This document shows positions 24,607-33,058 of a stretch of DNA of 42,772 bases, piece by piece. The DNA comes from Clostridia bacterium (GTDB lineage Bacteria; Bacillota; Sulfobacillia; SLMV01): NCBI GenBank assembly GCA_003551215.1, contig PUMD01000158.1, forward strand, positions 1 through 42,772, in the 5' to 3' direction. The notes under the pieces were generated by a model. That model saw nothing but the letters and a program-made list of their open reading frames with translations. It was not told where the DNA came from and ran no database searches. Numbering within the stretch: the stretch's first letter is position 1; the number at the start of each line of letters is the position of its first letter. A program made the position numbers and the translations under genes.

Positions 24607-26892
24607 TCAATCGCTGGCCCTGTTGCTCGCAAGCAGAAGCGACAGGGCCAGGCTGCTGTTTTCGCCGGCCTTTTTTCGCATTGTACAGGCCTCCTTCTGC
24701 ATCTTTTGCTGCAGCCCGGCGAGGTCAGGTATGAGCTTTTCTTTCAGAATGCCGGTCAGGCGGTCCTCTGTGAGGCTCTCGACACTTCCGGCGCAGAATC
24801 CGCCTACCTGCTCGAGGAAGCCGTCTATTTTGGGATCATAACTCAACCCCACCACCGGTACCCCCGCGGCGGCAGACATAATCAGCGCGTGCAGCCGCAT
24901 GCCCACGGTCAGGTCGGCCCTGCTCATAACCGCCATGGCCAGCTCGGGATACATCGGCGTTTTTAGCACTAGGGAGTCGGTCTGCGCCAGCCGGGAGGCT
25001 TTTTGACACACCTCCTCATCGAACTGGGGCTGCATGGGCAGATACAGGGGCAAAAGGCCCTCTGTGCAAAGGAGCCGGTCAGCGGCAGCGGCTGCGCGGA
25101 CCACTCTGCCGACAGCGCCCGGCCAGCTGCGCAGCGAGATGATGGCGAAACGTTCGTCCGCTGCAATGCTATCTCTTTCAAACAATTCGTCGACGCGGGT
25201 TTCGGAGGCCGCTTTGAGGCAGAAGGCCGGGTCTGCTGTCACCCGGATAAAATTCCCTGAAGGGAGATTGCCTGCGAACAGCTCTTCTGCTGTCTTCAGC
25301 GACTGCTGATCCCGCAAAGTTACAGCATCGGCAATCGACAGGCATCGTCGTGCTGCTTTGCGTCCCGCGGCGGTGTTAAGAGGTCCCAGGCCGTTGGCAT
25401 ACAGCATTACCCGTGCCCCCGCCAACCGCGCCAGCTCGATAACTGAAGCGTAATAAAGAAGCGAGCGCAGGCTCGTTTCATCCTGCAGCAGAGTCCCGCC
25501 TCCGCTGAGGAATAGATCCGCCCCCTTTAATGCCGAAAACAGAGCTTTGGGCGAAAACCGGTCGACAGCTTCGGCATCGTGCAGTTTTTCCGTCTGCTGG
25601 GGGTCGGCGGACAGAACGGTGATGCCAAGGTTTTGATGGCGTTCCCGCAGGCTGGAGATCATGCCCTGCAGGAGAGCCTCATCCCCTGTGTTGCCGAACC
25701 CAAAATACCCAGAGATCACCACCGATTTGCCTTTTGCCTCAGTCGGCTCCGGGCGCGATGCCCTGGTCTCACCCCGGCTGCTTTTTTGAATTTTTTCGTA
25801 TATGCACAGGTGGCGGTCGCGCATGCTGCGCAGCGAGAATTCACGGCGGGTGCGCAGGTGTAAATCTTTTGCCAGCTGCTGGCGCATCCGGGAGGAGTCC
25901 ACCAGTTTCTGCAGGGCGCGGGCCAGGGCGGCCGGTTCACCAACCGGGACCAAAAGCCCTGTTTCTCCATGGATAATCATCTCAGGAATTCCTCCGACCG
26001 GTGTGCTTACAACCGGCAGTCCCCGACGGGCCGCTTCGAGAAGGGCGTAGGGGAAACTCTCACTTTCCGAAGTCAGGACGGCGACATCAGAGGCGCACAG
26101 GGCAGATTCCACGTCATCGAGGTAACCGGTAAAATGAACGCTGCTTTGCAGGTCGAACTCCCGCACCTGCTGCTGCAGGTAACCCCGGCGGGGACCGTCG
26201 CCAACCAGCAGAAAATGAACCTGGGGATGAGTCTTGCTGATCTGTGCCGCCGCCTGCACAAGCACATCTTGCCGCTTTATGCGGGCCAGTCTTCCCACGG
26301 TGATTATCACTGGAGAATCCGCCGGGATACCCAATGCTTCGCGGAACTCCTCCCGCGGCATTCGGGGCTCCTTCATCTGACCGAAGCTGATTCCGTTGTA
26401 GACGGTGAATATGCGGTCGGGGTCGAAACCCCTTTCAACCAGCATGCGCCGGAATTCATCAGTAACTGCGATGAAGTAATCCAGCCGGCGCAGGCTCAGG
26501 CGATTGAGGGGTGTGTAGGTAAGGTGTTTGTACAGGTTGTCCTCAAAGTCGCGCAGGTAGTCGCTGTGCAGGGTAGTTACCACTGGAATATCAACTTGGC
26601 GCTGCACCAGTGCGGCAAGAAAGTTGGCCCTGGCGCCGTGGCAGTGGAGTATATCGGCTTTTGGCTCTGTGAGCATCTCAGCCAACTGGGAGACGACGCT
26701 CAGATCCCACCGCCTCTTTTGCTTCAGCAGTAAAACTGCAAGCCCCGTATCCCGCGCCTCCCGGTAAAATTGTCCAGCTGTGAGGCACACAAGCTGTACC
26801 GAGATTCTGTCAGACAGAGCGTCGACCAGAGACAGAACGTGTGTCTTGGCTCCGCCAGTGTCCCCGCCGCTTATCAGGTGAAATACCCTCAT
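24607..26892 (-). CDS. fusion: GT4 glycosyltransferase + CsaB-type polysaccharide pyruvyltransferase
   Basis: 761 residues, two enzymes in one chain. Residues 1-370 are a GT-B, family 4 glycosyltransferase: HLISGGDTGGAKTH, ILHCHGARANFLAA, VVTTLHSDY, TVGRLARIKRQD, LLVGDGPRR and the donor-site ESESFPYALLEA (276-287). After a charged linker (about 371-389), residues 390-761 match CsaB: VVISGYFGFGNTGDEALLQG, FLSGGGTLLQD, MLYANGLGPLN, DPAFCL, ISLRSWPG and VGMRLHALIMSAAAGVPVVGL. CsaB puts a ketal pyruvate on secondary wall polysaccharide, the ligand of SLH domains on S-layer proteins. ATG 26892 has AAAGGA upstream. The two are usually separate genes; no stop or frameshift suggests an artefact. Confidence 0.93.
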   Translation of the reverse strand: MRVFHLISGGDTGGAKTHVLSLVDALSDRISVQLVCLTAGQFYREARDTGLAVLLLKQKRRWDLSVVSQLAEMLTEPKADILHCHGARANFLAALVQRQVDIPVVTTLHSDYLRDFEDNLYKHLTYTPLNRLSLRRLDYFIAVTDEFRRMLVERGFDPDRIFTVYNGISFGQMKEPRMPREEFREALGIPADSPVIITVGRLARIKRQDVLVQAAAQISKTHPQVHFLLVGDGPRRGYLQQQVREFDLQSSVHFTGYLDDVESALCASDVAVLTSESESFPYALLEAARRGLPVVSTPVGGIPEMIIHGETGLLVPVGEPAALARALQKLVDSSRMRQQLAKDLHLRTRREFSLRSMRDRHLCIYEKIQKSSRGETRASRPEPTEAKGKSVVISGYFGFGNTGDEALLQGMISSLRERHQNLGITVLSADPQQTEKLHDAEAVDRFSPKALFSALKGADLFLSGGGTLLQDETSLRSLLYYASVIELARLAGARVMLYANGLGPLNTAAGRKAARRCLSIADAVTLRDQQSLKTAEELFAGNLPSGNFIRVTADPAFCLKAASETRVDELFERDSIAADERFAIISLRSWPGAVGRVVRAAAAADRLLCTEGLLPLYLPMQPQFDEEVCQKASRLAQTDSLVLKTPMYPELAMAVMSRADLTVGMRLHALIMSAAAGVPVVGLSYDPKIDGFLEQVGGFCAGSVESLTEDRLTGILKEKLIPDLAGLQQKMQKEACTMRKKAGENSSLALSLLLASNRASD
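24615..24650. terminator. hairpin in the 3' end of the csaB-fusion coding region, between convergent genes
   Basis: TGGCCCTGTTGCT (24615-24627) pairs with AGCGACAGGGCCA (24638-24650), 13 pairs with one G-T, around a ten-base loop. It is 19 bases after the transketolase stop yet inside the last codons of the convergent gene. It probably terminates the transketolase transcript. Confidence 0.55.
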
Positions 26893-27230
26893 CAGCCTGT
26901 CCTTTCCTGCCTGCTGGAGGAGTTTTATCCGCCGGCTCCAGTATTACCGACATTAAAAAAAACGGTACCTTATCCGATTACATTCACAGGACGCTTTTGC
27001 TGTGAGTGAGAACAATTGGGCAACCATGCAACGCAAATTCAGCTTATCTCAGATGAACTGCAGGCACCAGCTGTTCTGCATGCAAGCGGCGGAGGTCAAC
27101 AGGATTTTTACAAAGATGTTACAGGTGAAGGTTTTATGTAAGTTTGCGTCGAAATCGACCTAACAAGTCGAGTTTCTGGCCTTTCTGCGGCGCATGTCGC
27201 AAAGATACGTTGCATTGGGGAGTGTCCCGT
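26893..27230. other. intergenic region between divergent csaB-fusion and ftsE
   Basis: About 340 bases that must hold both divergent promoters. AT-rich patches occur near 26950-26985 and 27100-27140 (TTTACA at 27107 and TTTTATGTA near 27132), but the spacing does not make a clean -35/-10 pair. No gene, repeat or strong hairpin is apparent. Confidence 0.35.
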
Positions 27231-27938
27231 TTGATCGTCCTGAGTCATGTCACAAAAAAGTATGGCGATATTACCGCCCTTAAGCGATTCACAGTACATA
27301 TCCGTAAGGGAGATTTTGCTTTCGTGGTCGGTCCCAGCGGTGCTGGAAAATCCACCCTCATCCGTCTGCTTCACTGTCAGGAACGGCCCACTGAGGGTAC
27401 GATTATGGTCGATGGGGTCAACCTCGCCCGAATGCCGCGCAAGCAGATCCCCAGCCTGAGGCGTAAGGTGGGTGTTGTCTTTCAGGACTTCAAGCTTCTG
27501 CAGGGCAGGACCGCCTACCAGAACGTCAGCTTTGCGTTGGAGGTGACCGGTGCTCCGGGCGCCTACATAAAAAGACGGGTACCGCAGGTGCTCAATATGG
27601 TCGGGCTCAGCGATCGCGCTGACATCAGACCGCACAAGCTCTCAGGCGGTGAACAGCAGAGGGTAGCTCTTGCCCGGGCCATAGTAAATTCGCCGTCAAT
27701 AGTTCTGGCGGATGAGCCCACCGGCAACCTGGACAGAGACAATGCCTGGCACGTCATGCAGATTCTGGAGTCCCTCAATAAAAGGGGCGTCACTGTGGTG
27801 GTGGCCACTCATGATTGGCCAATAGTCGACGCCATGAAGAAGCGGGTTATAGAAATTGAGAACGGTCGCCTGATTCGTGATGACCTAGAAGGGGGCTATT
27901 CTCAGGATGTGGCGTCTTCTCGGGCGGTCAGTCGTTGA
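27231..27938 (+). CDS. ftsE: cell division ATP-binding protein FtsE
   Basis: 235 residues, ABC ATPase that with FtsX activates peptidoglycan hydrolases at the membrane. N-terminal IVLSHVTKKYGDITALKRF, Walker A VGPSGAGKSTLIRLL, VFQDFKLL (the FtsE-type Q-loop), signature LSGGEQQRVALARA, Walker B IVLADEPTGNLD and H-loop VATHDW. The frame is open back to 27144, but TTG 27231 has GGGGAG eight bases upstream and gives the standard FtsE N-terminus. It overlaps ftsX by 32 bases, so the two are translated together. Confidence 0.96.
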   Translation: MIVLSHVTKKYGDITALKRFTVHIRKGDFAFVVGPSGAGKSTLIRLLHCQERPTEGTIMVDGVNLARMPRKQIPSLRRKVGVVFQDFKLLQGRTAYQNVSFALEVTGAPGAYIKRRVPQVLNMVGLSDRADIRPHKLSGGEQQRVALARAIVNSPSIVLADEPTGNLDRDNAWHVMQILESLNKRGVTVVVATHDWPIVDAMKKRVIEIENGRLIRDDLEGGYSQDVASSRAVSR

Positions 27939-28794
27939 AGGCTTCAAGGGCGTTTTTTCCCACGGATTGATGAGCCTTGCTTCTATGGGAACGGTAGCCA
28001 TATCGCTGCTGGTATTGGCGCTGTTTTTGGTTCTGGCTGCCAATTTGGCCTACGTGGCTGATGTTCTCGAGGAGCAGGTTGAAGTTGTGGTCTACTGCAA
28101 TCCGGAGTTCGACCGCGATCAGTGGGGCGATCTGCTGATGGACAAGCTGTCTGATATTCCTGCAGTAGCATCGGTTACCTTTGTCACCAAGGAGGAGGCG
28201 CTGGACCGCCTCCGGGAGCAGTTTGGGGCACAGGCTGAACTGCTTGAGGCGGTGGAAGAGGACAATCCCCTGCGGGATTCTGTCGAAATCACAGTCAGCA
28301 ATCCCGCAGAAATTGACAACATTGTGCAGCAGGCCCGCCAGCTGGAAAGCGTCGAGGATGTTGTCTATCAGCGGGAAGTCGTACAGCGGCTCTATGCACT
28401 GACCGAAGCCCTTAGGAGTGCCGGGGTAGTACTGGTGTTTTTGCTGGCCGTTGCTACCTTTTTGCTCATAAGCAATACAGTACGCCTGACCATCTATGCC
28501 AGGCGGGAGCAGATTGAGATTATGAAACTGGTCGGCGCCACCCCGGCTTTTATCTGGGGACCGCTGGTCATAGAGGGAACAGTGCTGGGGCTGCTGGGCG
28601 CATCGCTGGCAGGTGGAGTCATAGCATGGGGTTATGCGGATCTGTTTGCCGCAGTGGAGGCTTCTTTGCCCTTTGTGCCCATAGTGAGGCCGACGCCGTT
28701 TCTGCACAACCTGCTGCAGCTTCTGCTGGCGGTTGGAGGAGTACTCGGGATGTTGAGCAGCTGCTTTTCCGTGTGGCGCTACGTGCGCCTGTGA
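27907..28794 (+). CDS. ftsX: cell division protein FtsX
   Basis: 295 residues, membrane partner of FtsE. One N-terminal membrane helix (about 27-52, AISLLVLALFLVLAANLAYV), an extracytoplasmic domain of about 120 residues (FTVTKEE-like FVTKEEALDRLREQFG, LRDSVEITVSNP), then three C-terminal helices with IYARREQIEIMKLVGAT between the second and third, the FtsX hallmark. The outer loop is expected to contact a hydrolase; the next gene encodes a coiled-coil M23 peptidase, the natural candidate. Confidence 0.95.
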   Translation: MWRLLGRSVVEGFKGVFSHGLMSLASMGTVAISLLVLALFLVLAANLAYVADVLEEQVEVVVYCNPEFDRDQWGDLLMDKLSDIPAVASVTFVTKEEALDRLREQFGAQAELLEAVEEDNPLRDSVEITVSNPAEIDNIVQQARQLESVEDVVYQREVVQRLYALTEALRSAGVVLVFLLAVATFLLISNTVRLTIYARREQIEIMKLVGATPAFIWGPLVIEGTVLGLLGASLAGGVIAWGYADLFAAVEASLPFVPIVRPTPFLHNLLQLLLAVGGVLGMLSSCFSVWRYVRL

Positions 28795-28812
28795 ATCGGG
28801 GGGAACCGGTCT

Positions 28813-30009
28813 ATGCCATTTAGAAACGCACAAAAGACGTATCGCAGGTACCTGGGTGCCTGCGCACTTTTTCTCTGCGTGTCCTTGCTGGCCGGGACGG
28901 TGGTGGGGTCTGATCAGGTGAGCGCCTCATCCTCGCTGCAGGAGGAAATACGGCAGCTGCAGGACCGTCTGTCCAACATAGAAAGCGAAATGCAGGATTT
29001 CGAGCAGACACTCGATGAACTGCAGGCGCAGCAGAGTCAGGTCAGCAGTGAACTCGATGAAGTGCAAAAGCAGCTGCGGATAGCCGAATACGAGCTCGAC
29101 GAGGCGGAAACTCAGCTGCAGCTGGCCGAAAAGCAACTGCAGCAGGCTGAATTGGATCTGGCTGAGGCCGAAGAAGAGCTGCAGCACAGGACTGAGCTTC
29201 TGCACCGCCGGGTCCGGGCAATGTACGAGCTTGGCATGGTGAGTTATCTGGAAGTGCTGCTTTCGGCCACGGATTTTAATGATTTTGTCCGCCGTTTTCA
29301 TACCCTTCGCCAGATAGTCAGTCAGGATGTTGCCATTTTAGAGGCGGTGCAGCAGCAGCGAGAGGTTGTAGCCCAGCGGCGGCAGGAGTGCGAGGAAAGA
29401 AAAGAAGAGGCCGAGCAGTGGGCTTATGAGGTTGAATCCCGCCGGAGTCACTACGAAGCCGAGGTGGCCCGTTACGAAAGCCGCCTTGATGATCTTTCAG
29501 ACCAGGAACAGGAGTACCGGGCTGCGCTGGACGAACTTGAGCGCCGTTCCGAGCAGATAGCTCACGAAATAAGTCAGAAGCAAAGGGAGCTGCAGCTGGG
29601 AGAAGGCGTTCCCGATTTCCGCTGGCCGATGGAGGCAGGTACTTACTGGATATCTTCTCCCTTCGGTCCCCGATATCATCCAATCCTCGGTGAATGGCGC
29701 ACTCATACAGGTATTGACATGGCGGCCCCCAGCGGCACCAGCATCCGGGCTGCAGCCGACGGAGTAGTCATGTCTGCAGGCTGGATGGGAGGATACGGCC
29801 AGACGGTCATACTGGGGCACACCGGCGGCTATTCCACCCTTTACGCGCACGCCTCGCAGCTTCTGGTAAATCCGGCCGACACTGTCAGCCGCGGTGATCT
29901 GATAGCCAGAGTAGGCACAACCGGATTCTCCACCGGTCCTCACCTGCACTTCGAGGTAAGGATAGAGGGTACCCCGCAGGACCCCGAGAAATTTTTACCC
30001 CCGAGATAA
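28813..30009 (+). CDS. secreted coiled-coil M23 peptidase, putative FtsEX-controlled hydrolase
   Basis: 398 residues. A signal peptide (LGACALFLCVSLLAGTVVG, cut near residue 40) is followed by a long coiled coil (about 42-135) and a second one (about 175-265), like EnvC and CwlO-type regulators. The M23 LytM domain (about 275-398) keeps the zinc ligands: WRTHTGIDMAAPSG (H and D) and GPHLHFEVR (HxH), so it should be an active endopeptidase that cuts peptide cross-links. Placed 18 bases after ftsX, it fits the EnvC-like module in which FtsEX opens the coiled coil. ATG 28813 follows GGGGGG-rich sequence. Confidence 0.93.
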   Translation: MPFRNAQKTYRRYLGACALFLCVSLLAGTVVGSDQVSASSSLQEEIRQLQDRLSNIESEMQDFEQTLDELQAQQSQVSSELDEVQKQLRIAEYELDEAETQLQLAEKQLQQAELDLAEAEEELQHRTELLHRRVRAMYELGMVSYLEVLLSATDFNDFVRRFHTLRQIVSQDVAILEAVQQQREVVAQRRQECEERKEEAEQWAYEVESRRSHYEAEVARYESRLDDLSDQEQEYRAALDELERRSEQIAHEISQKQRELQLGEGVPDFRWPMEAGTYWISSPFGPRYHPILGEWRTHTGIDMAAPSGTSIRAAADGVVMSAGWMGGYGQTVILGHTGGYSTLYAHASQLLVNPADTVSRGDLIARVGTTGFSTGPHLHFEVRIEGTPQDPEKFLPPR

Positions 30010-30251
30010 AAAAAGGGAGTCCTATCCTTCGATGGCTTTCCCCCGCAAGAATGATGATGCAGCCCGAAAGAACTGCGTTATCGCTTGACGCGGACCCCTC
30101 ATACCCCCTCACTCGAAGAAAGCCCGACAGTGTGATAAGCTGTTCACTGGCTCCTCATTTTCCTAAGGAGGACTGTCTGCTGAAAGGCAGAGGATACAGT
30201 CAACTACAGCCTCCCCAGTAAAACAAATCTCCGGAGGGAGAGATTACTACC

Positions 30252-31526
30252 TTGCAGCAGGATGAAAAAAGCAGAGGCATAAAGCTGACTACCGGTCAGG
30301 CGATAAGCGGCGTCGTGGTAATATTCATAGTCTCCGCCCTGCTGACCTATGGAGTCATTATAACCTATCAGCCCGATGTGGCCGAAAGGCCGGCTGAAGA
30401 CGTGGTGACTCAGGCGGAAAATTACCACGAGCTGCAGCAGGCTGTAAAAATAATTCTGCAGGAGCATATAGATGAGGATATAACTGCTGAAACACTCATT
30501 GAAGGAGCGGTGCGTGGGGCGGTAGAAGCCACCGGCGACCGATACTCAATGTACTTTGATGCCTCTGAACTCAAGGATTTCATGGAACAGACCATAGAAG
30601 GAGAATACTCCGGCATCGGCGTGTCAGTCTTGAATGTGGATGGCTACGTGACGGTGATGGTTCCCTTTCAGGGCAGCCCGGCGGCAACCACGCCCTTTGA
30701 AGGGGCCGATGAGGACGACCCGGTCGGGCTCCAATCGGGAGACCGAATTGTCAAAGTCGATGGGCTCGATGTGGTGGGAATGTCTACAGAGCATGTGGCA
30801 GAGATTATACGTGGGCCGGTGGGAGAAGAAGTTACCATCGTAATCGAGCGGGGCAACGATGAAGACAAGACCCAACTGACCTTCGAAATAGAGCGGGCTC
30901 AAATAGAGATTCCCACGGTCACCTCCGATGTGGTGGATGGGGATGTCGGCCTTCTGACCATTTCGCAGTTCACCGGACACACCGGTGAGCAGCTGCAGGA
31001 GCATGTGGCCAAGCTGCAAGAGAAGGGCGTATCCGGTCTGATAATAGATCTGCGCTTCAATCCGGGCGGGGATCTGGCCGCCTGCGTCGAGGCTGCTGAC
31101 GTTTTCATCCCGGAGGGTCCAGTGATGATCGCCCGCGGGCGCGGCGATGAGTCGGAGGTAGTGCAGGCTCAGGGAGAAGAATACCATCTACCCATTGTGG
31201 TTTTGGTAAATGAGTTCAGCGCCAGCGGGGCGGAAATTCTTGCCGGGGCACTGCGCGACCGCCTGGGCAGTCCCCTGATCGGACAGACGACCTTCGGCAA
31301 AGGGGCGGTGCAGCGCATGTGGTATCTCGACCGCGACAAACCATCCGGCATGAAGATTACCACGGCTCAATATCTGACTCCCGATGAGTACAGTATAGAG
31401 GATGAAGGTGGTCTGACTCCTGATTATGAGGTTGAATGGCCGGATGATGGCGAGCAGGGCAACATCGATCGGGACCCGCAGCTGCGGAGGGCGTTCGAAG
31501 TCCTGCGGGAAAAGACCAACGAATGA
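30252..31526 (+). CDS. carboxy-terminal processing protease, S41 family
   Basis: 424 residues. One N-terminal membrane anchor (about 17-38), a PDZ domain (about 115-205) and the S41 catalytic domain. By spacing to B. subtilis CtpB (S309, K334, Q338) the catalytic residues are S325 (in FSASGAEILAGAL), K350 (in TTFGKGAVQ) and Q354. It probably trims an extracytoplasmic partner. TTG 30252 is the start; GGAGGGAG lies about 13 bases upstream. B. subtilis ctpB also lies between ftsEX and minJ. The gap 30010-30251 holds only weak hairpins, including one over CTCCT...AGGAG near 30150-30170, and no clear promoter. Confidence 0.93.
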   Translation: MQQDEKSRGIKLTTGQAISGVVVIFIVSALLTYGVIITYQPDVAERPAEDVVTQAENYHELQQAVKIILQEHIDEDITAETLIEGAVRGAVEATGDRYSMYFDASELKDFMEQTIEGEYSGIGVSVLNVDGYVTVMVPFQGSPAATTPFEGADEDDPVGLQSGDRIVKVDGLDVVGMSTEHVAEIIRGPVGEEVTIVIERGNDEDKTQLTFEIERAQIEIPTVTSDVVDGDVGLLTISQFTGHTGEQLQEHVAKLQEKGVSGLIIDLRFNPGGDLAACVEAADVFIPEGPVMIARGRGDESEVVQAQGEEYHLPIVVLVNEFSASGAEILAGALRDRLGSPLIGQTTFGKGAVQRMWYLDRDKPSGMKITTAQYLTPDEYSIEDEGGLTPDYEVEWPDDGEQGNIDRDPQLRRAFEVLREKTNE

Positions 31527-31586
31527 TCATGTTCATGTACGTTATTTGGCTGAATGAGGTGAGCATGGTCAGCCTACAGGAGGTCT

Positions 31587-32858
31587 ATGGTGCCTACCCA
31601 CCCCCTGCTGCAGCTGGCTAAAGAGATCATTTTCAGGGTACCCACCAGTATGCTGCCGGTTGAACCGGTTGGGGTGCTGTTTTGGGTTGTGCTGCTTCTG
31701 GTATGGCTGCAGTACCGGCGCATGGCCCAGATGGAGGAGAAAATCCATGGATTTGTCAGCAACAACCCCTGGTACCACACGGCCACATCTGCCGCCTACG
31801 GTATAGCCGGAGGGGTGGTCGGCAGCTTTGTGCTGGTGTTGGGCGGAGTGACCCTCCAGCAGCAGGATATTCTATACATGTGGCCTGTGGCGATTTTGCT
31901 CATGCTGGTTAGTCCACGCCTTCTGTGTTTTTCCTATGCTGGCGGGCTGGTCTCCCTGAGCCACCTGATCTTCGGCTGGCCCGCCAACATAAACGTCGCC
32001 AGCATCATGGCTCTTGTGGCTGTACTGCACATGATGGAGGGGCTGCTGGTCCGGCTCAGCGGGCACCAGGCCGCTTCTGCTGTCTATGTGGACCGTCCGA
32101 GTGATTCGGAAGAGCCGGTGGTAGGGGCGTATCTCATCCAGCGCTTTTGGCCCATTCCCATTATGGTGGTATTCCTGCTGCAGCTGCCACCGGAGGCCCT
32201 TGGAGAGGCTATGGATATGCCCGGCTGGTGGCCCCTCATAGATATAGCAGCTCCGGCCGGGGCCGGCTGGGTACGGGTTATCATACCGGTTGTTGCTGCC
32301 CTGGGCTATTCAGACATCGCCATAACTGAAAAGCCGGCACAACGAGCAGGCAGGAGTGCGGTCTTTTTGTGGTGGTTCAGCCTGATACTGCTGGCTTTGA
32401 GCTTTGCGACAGCTCAGAACCCGTCGTGGGCCTGGATGGCCGCGCTGTTTGCTCCTCTGGGTCATGAAGCCATGGTGCACAGCGGTAACCGCAGGGAGAT
32501 GCAGGGCAAGCCGCTCTTTGTTCCCCCGGGCGATGGGGTTCGAATCATGGACCTTCGGAGCGGGGGACCCGGAGACAGACTCGGTCTGCAGAGGGGGGAC
32601 GTAATACTGTCGGTAAATGGAGAACCGGTGCTCTGCCGGGATGAATTGAGGGATGTGCTTGCTTCCGCTGAACAGCTGACTGTTGCCGTCCGCCGGGATG
32701 GTGGTTGCAGGATCCTCAAAAGGAGTACCCATCGTCCGGGCGAGAATATGCAGATTATCACTGCTCCCGAGCGCGGTGACCGCAGGAACGTGGATGTCAA
32801 TACCAGGGGGGTGCTGGTTCGTTGGGCGCGTGCCCTGCTTCGCCGCCTGATGGGGTAA
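31587..32858 (+). CDS. polytopic membrane protein with C-terminal PDZ domain, MinJ-like
   Basis: 423 residues. Roughly seven to eight hydrophobic segments in the first 300 residues (for example VGVLFWVVLLLVWLQY, VVGSFVLVLGGVTL, IMALVAVLHMM, PIPIMVVFLLQL), then a PDZ domain (about 310-380) containing IMDLRSGGPGDRLGLQRGDV and ILSVNGEPV. In B. subtilis MinJ, with this topology and the same neighbours (ctpB, ftsEX, uvrBA), bridges MinCD to DivIVA at the division site. A similar scaffold role is inferred. ATG 31587 is only three bases from AGGAGG; GTG 31590 is an alternative. Confidence 0.8.
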   Translation: MVPTHPLLQLAKEIIFRVPTSMLPVEPVGVLFWVVLLLVWLQYRRMAQMEEKIHGFVSNNPWYHTATSAAYGIAGGVVGSFVLVLGGVTLQQQDILYMWPVAILLMLVSPRLLCFSYAGGLVSLSHLIFGWPANINVASIMALVAVLHMMEGLLVRLSGHQAASAVYVDRPSDSEEPVVGAYLIQRFWPIPIMVVFLLQLPPEALGEAMDMPGWWPLIDIAAPAGAGWVRVIIPVVAALGYSDIAITEKPAQRAGRSAVFLWWFSLILLALSFATAQNPSWAWMAALFAPLGHEAMVHSGNRREMQGKPLFVPPGDGVRIMDLRSGGPGDRLGLQRGDVILSVNGEPVLCRDELRDVLASAEQLTVAVRRDGGCRILKRSTHRPGENMQIITAPERGDRRNVDVNTRGVLVRWARALLRRLMG

Positions 32859-32881
32859 TCATCTTTCCTCCACCCGACCCC

Positions 32882-32910
32882 TTGCCCGAACGAATGTTCG
32901 ATGATATGGT
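32882..32910 (+). promoter_or_regulatory. candidate uvrBAC promoter overlapped by a LexA box
   Basis: TTGCCC (32882-32887), a 17-base spacer and TATGGT (32905-32910) with TGA before it, an extended -10. The LexA box fills most of the spacer. A 7-bp hairpin (AACAGTC/GACTGTT, 32915-32931) follows in the leader; the rest to 33058 shows no gene. Confidence 0.55.
32887..32900 (+). promoter_or_regulatory. LexA (SOS, Cheo) box
   Basis: CGAAC-GAAT-GTTCG, a perfect palindromic match to the Gram-positive LexA/DinR consensus GAAC-N4-GTTC. It lies 159 bases before the uvrB start. This predicts SOS induction of uvrB and the genes behind it. Confidence 0.85.
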
Positions 32911-33058
32911 CAATAACAGTCTCGGACTGTTTGGCTCATATACAGATATTGCGTGGCGGAGCGGTTATGCTGTACATTGTGTGTCAGCACTCTGTGCAGA
33001 ACTCTGACCGAATTGCTACCTTGCGGCCTTGTGCATTTCCCATGGGGAGTGAGCTGGT

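Noticed and set aside
25969-26733. 254-codon plus-strand frame opposite the GT4-CsaB fusion
   Set aside because: Mirror of a GC-rich coding strand; no ribosome site or family resemblance, while the minus strand encodes clear GT4 motifs.
28940-29180. Repetitive CAG/CTG-rich DNA in the M23 gene as a microsatellite or CRISPR-like repeat
   Set aside because: It is codon bias for Gln, Leu and Glu in the coiled coil; no regular repeat-spacer structure.
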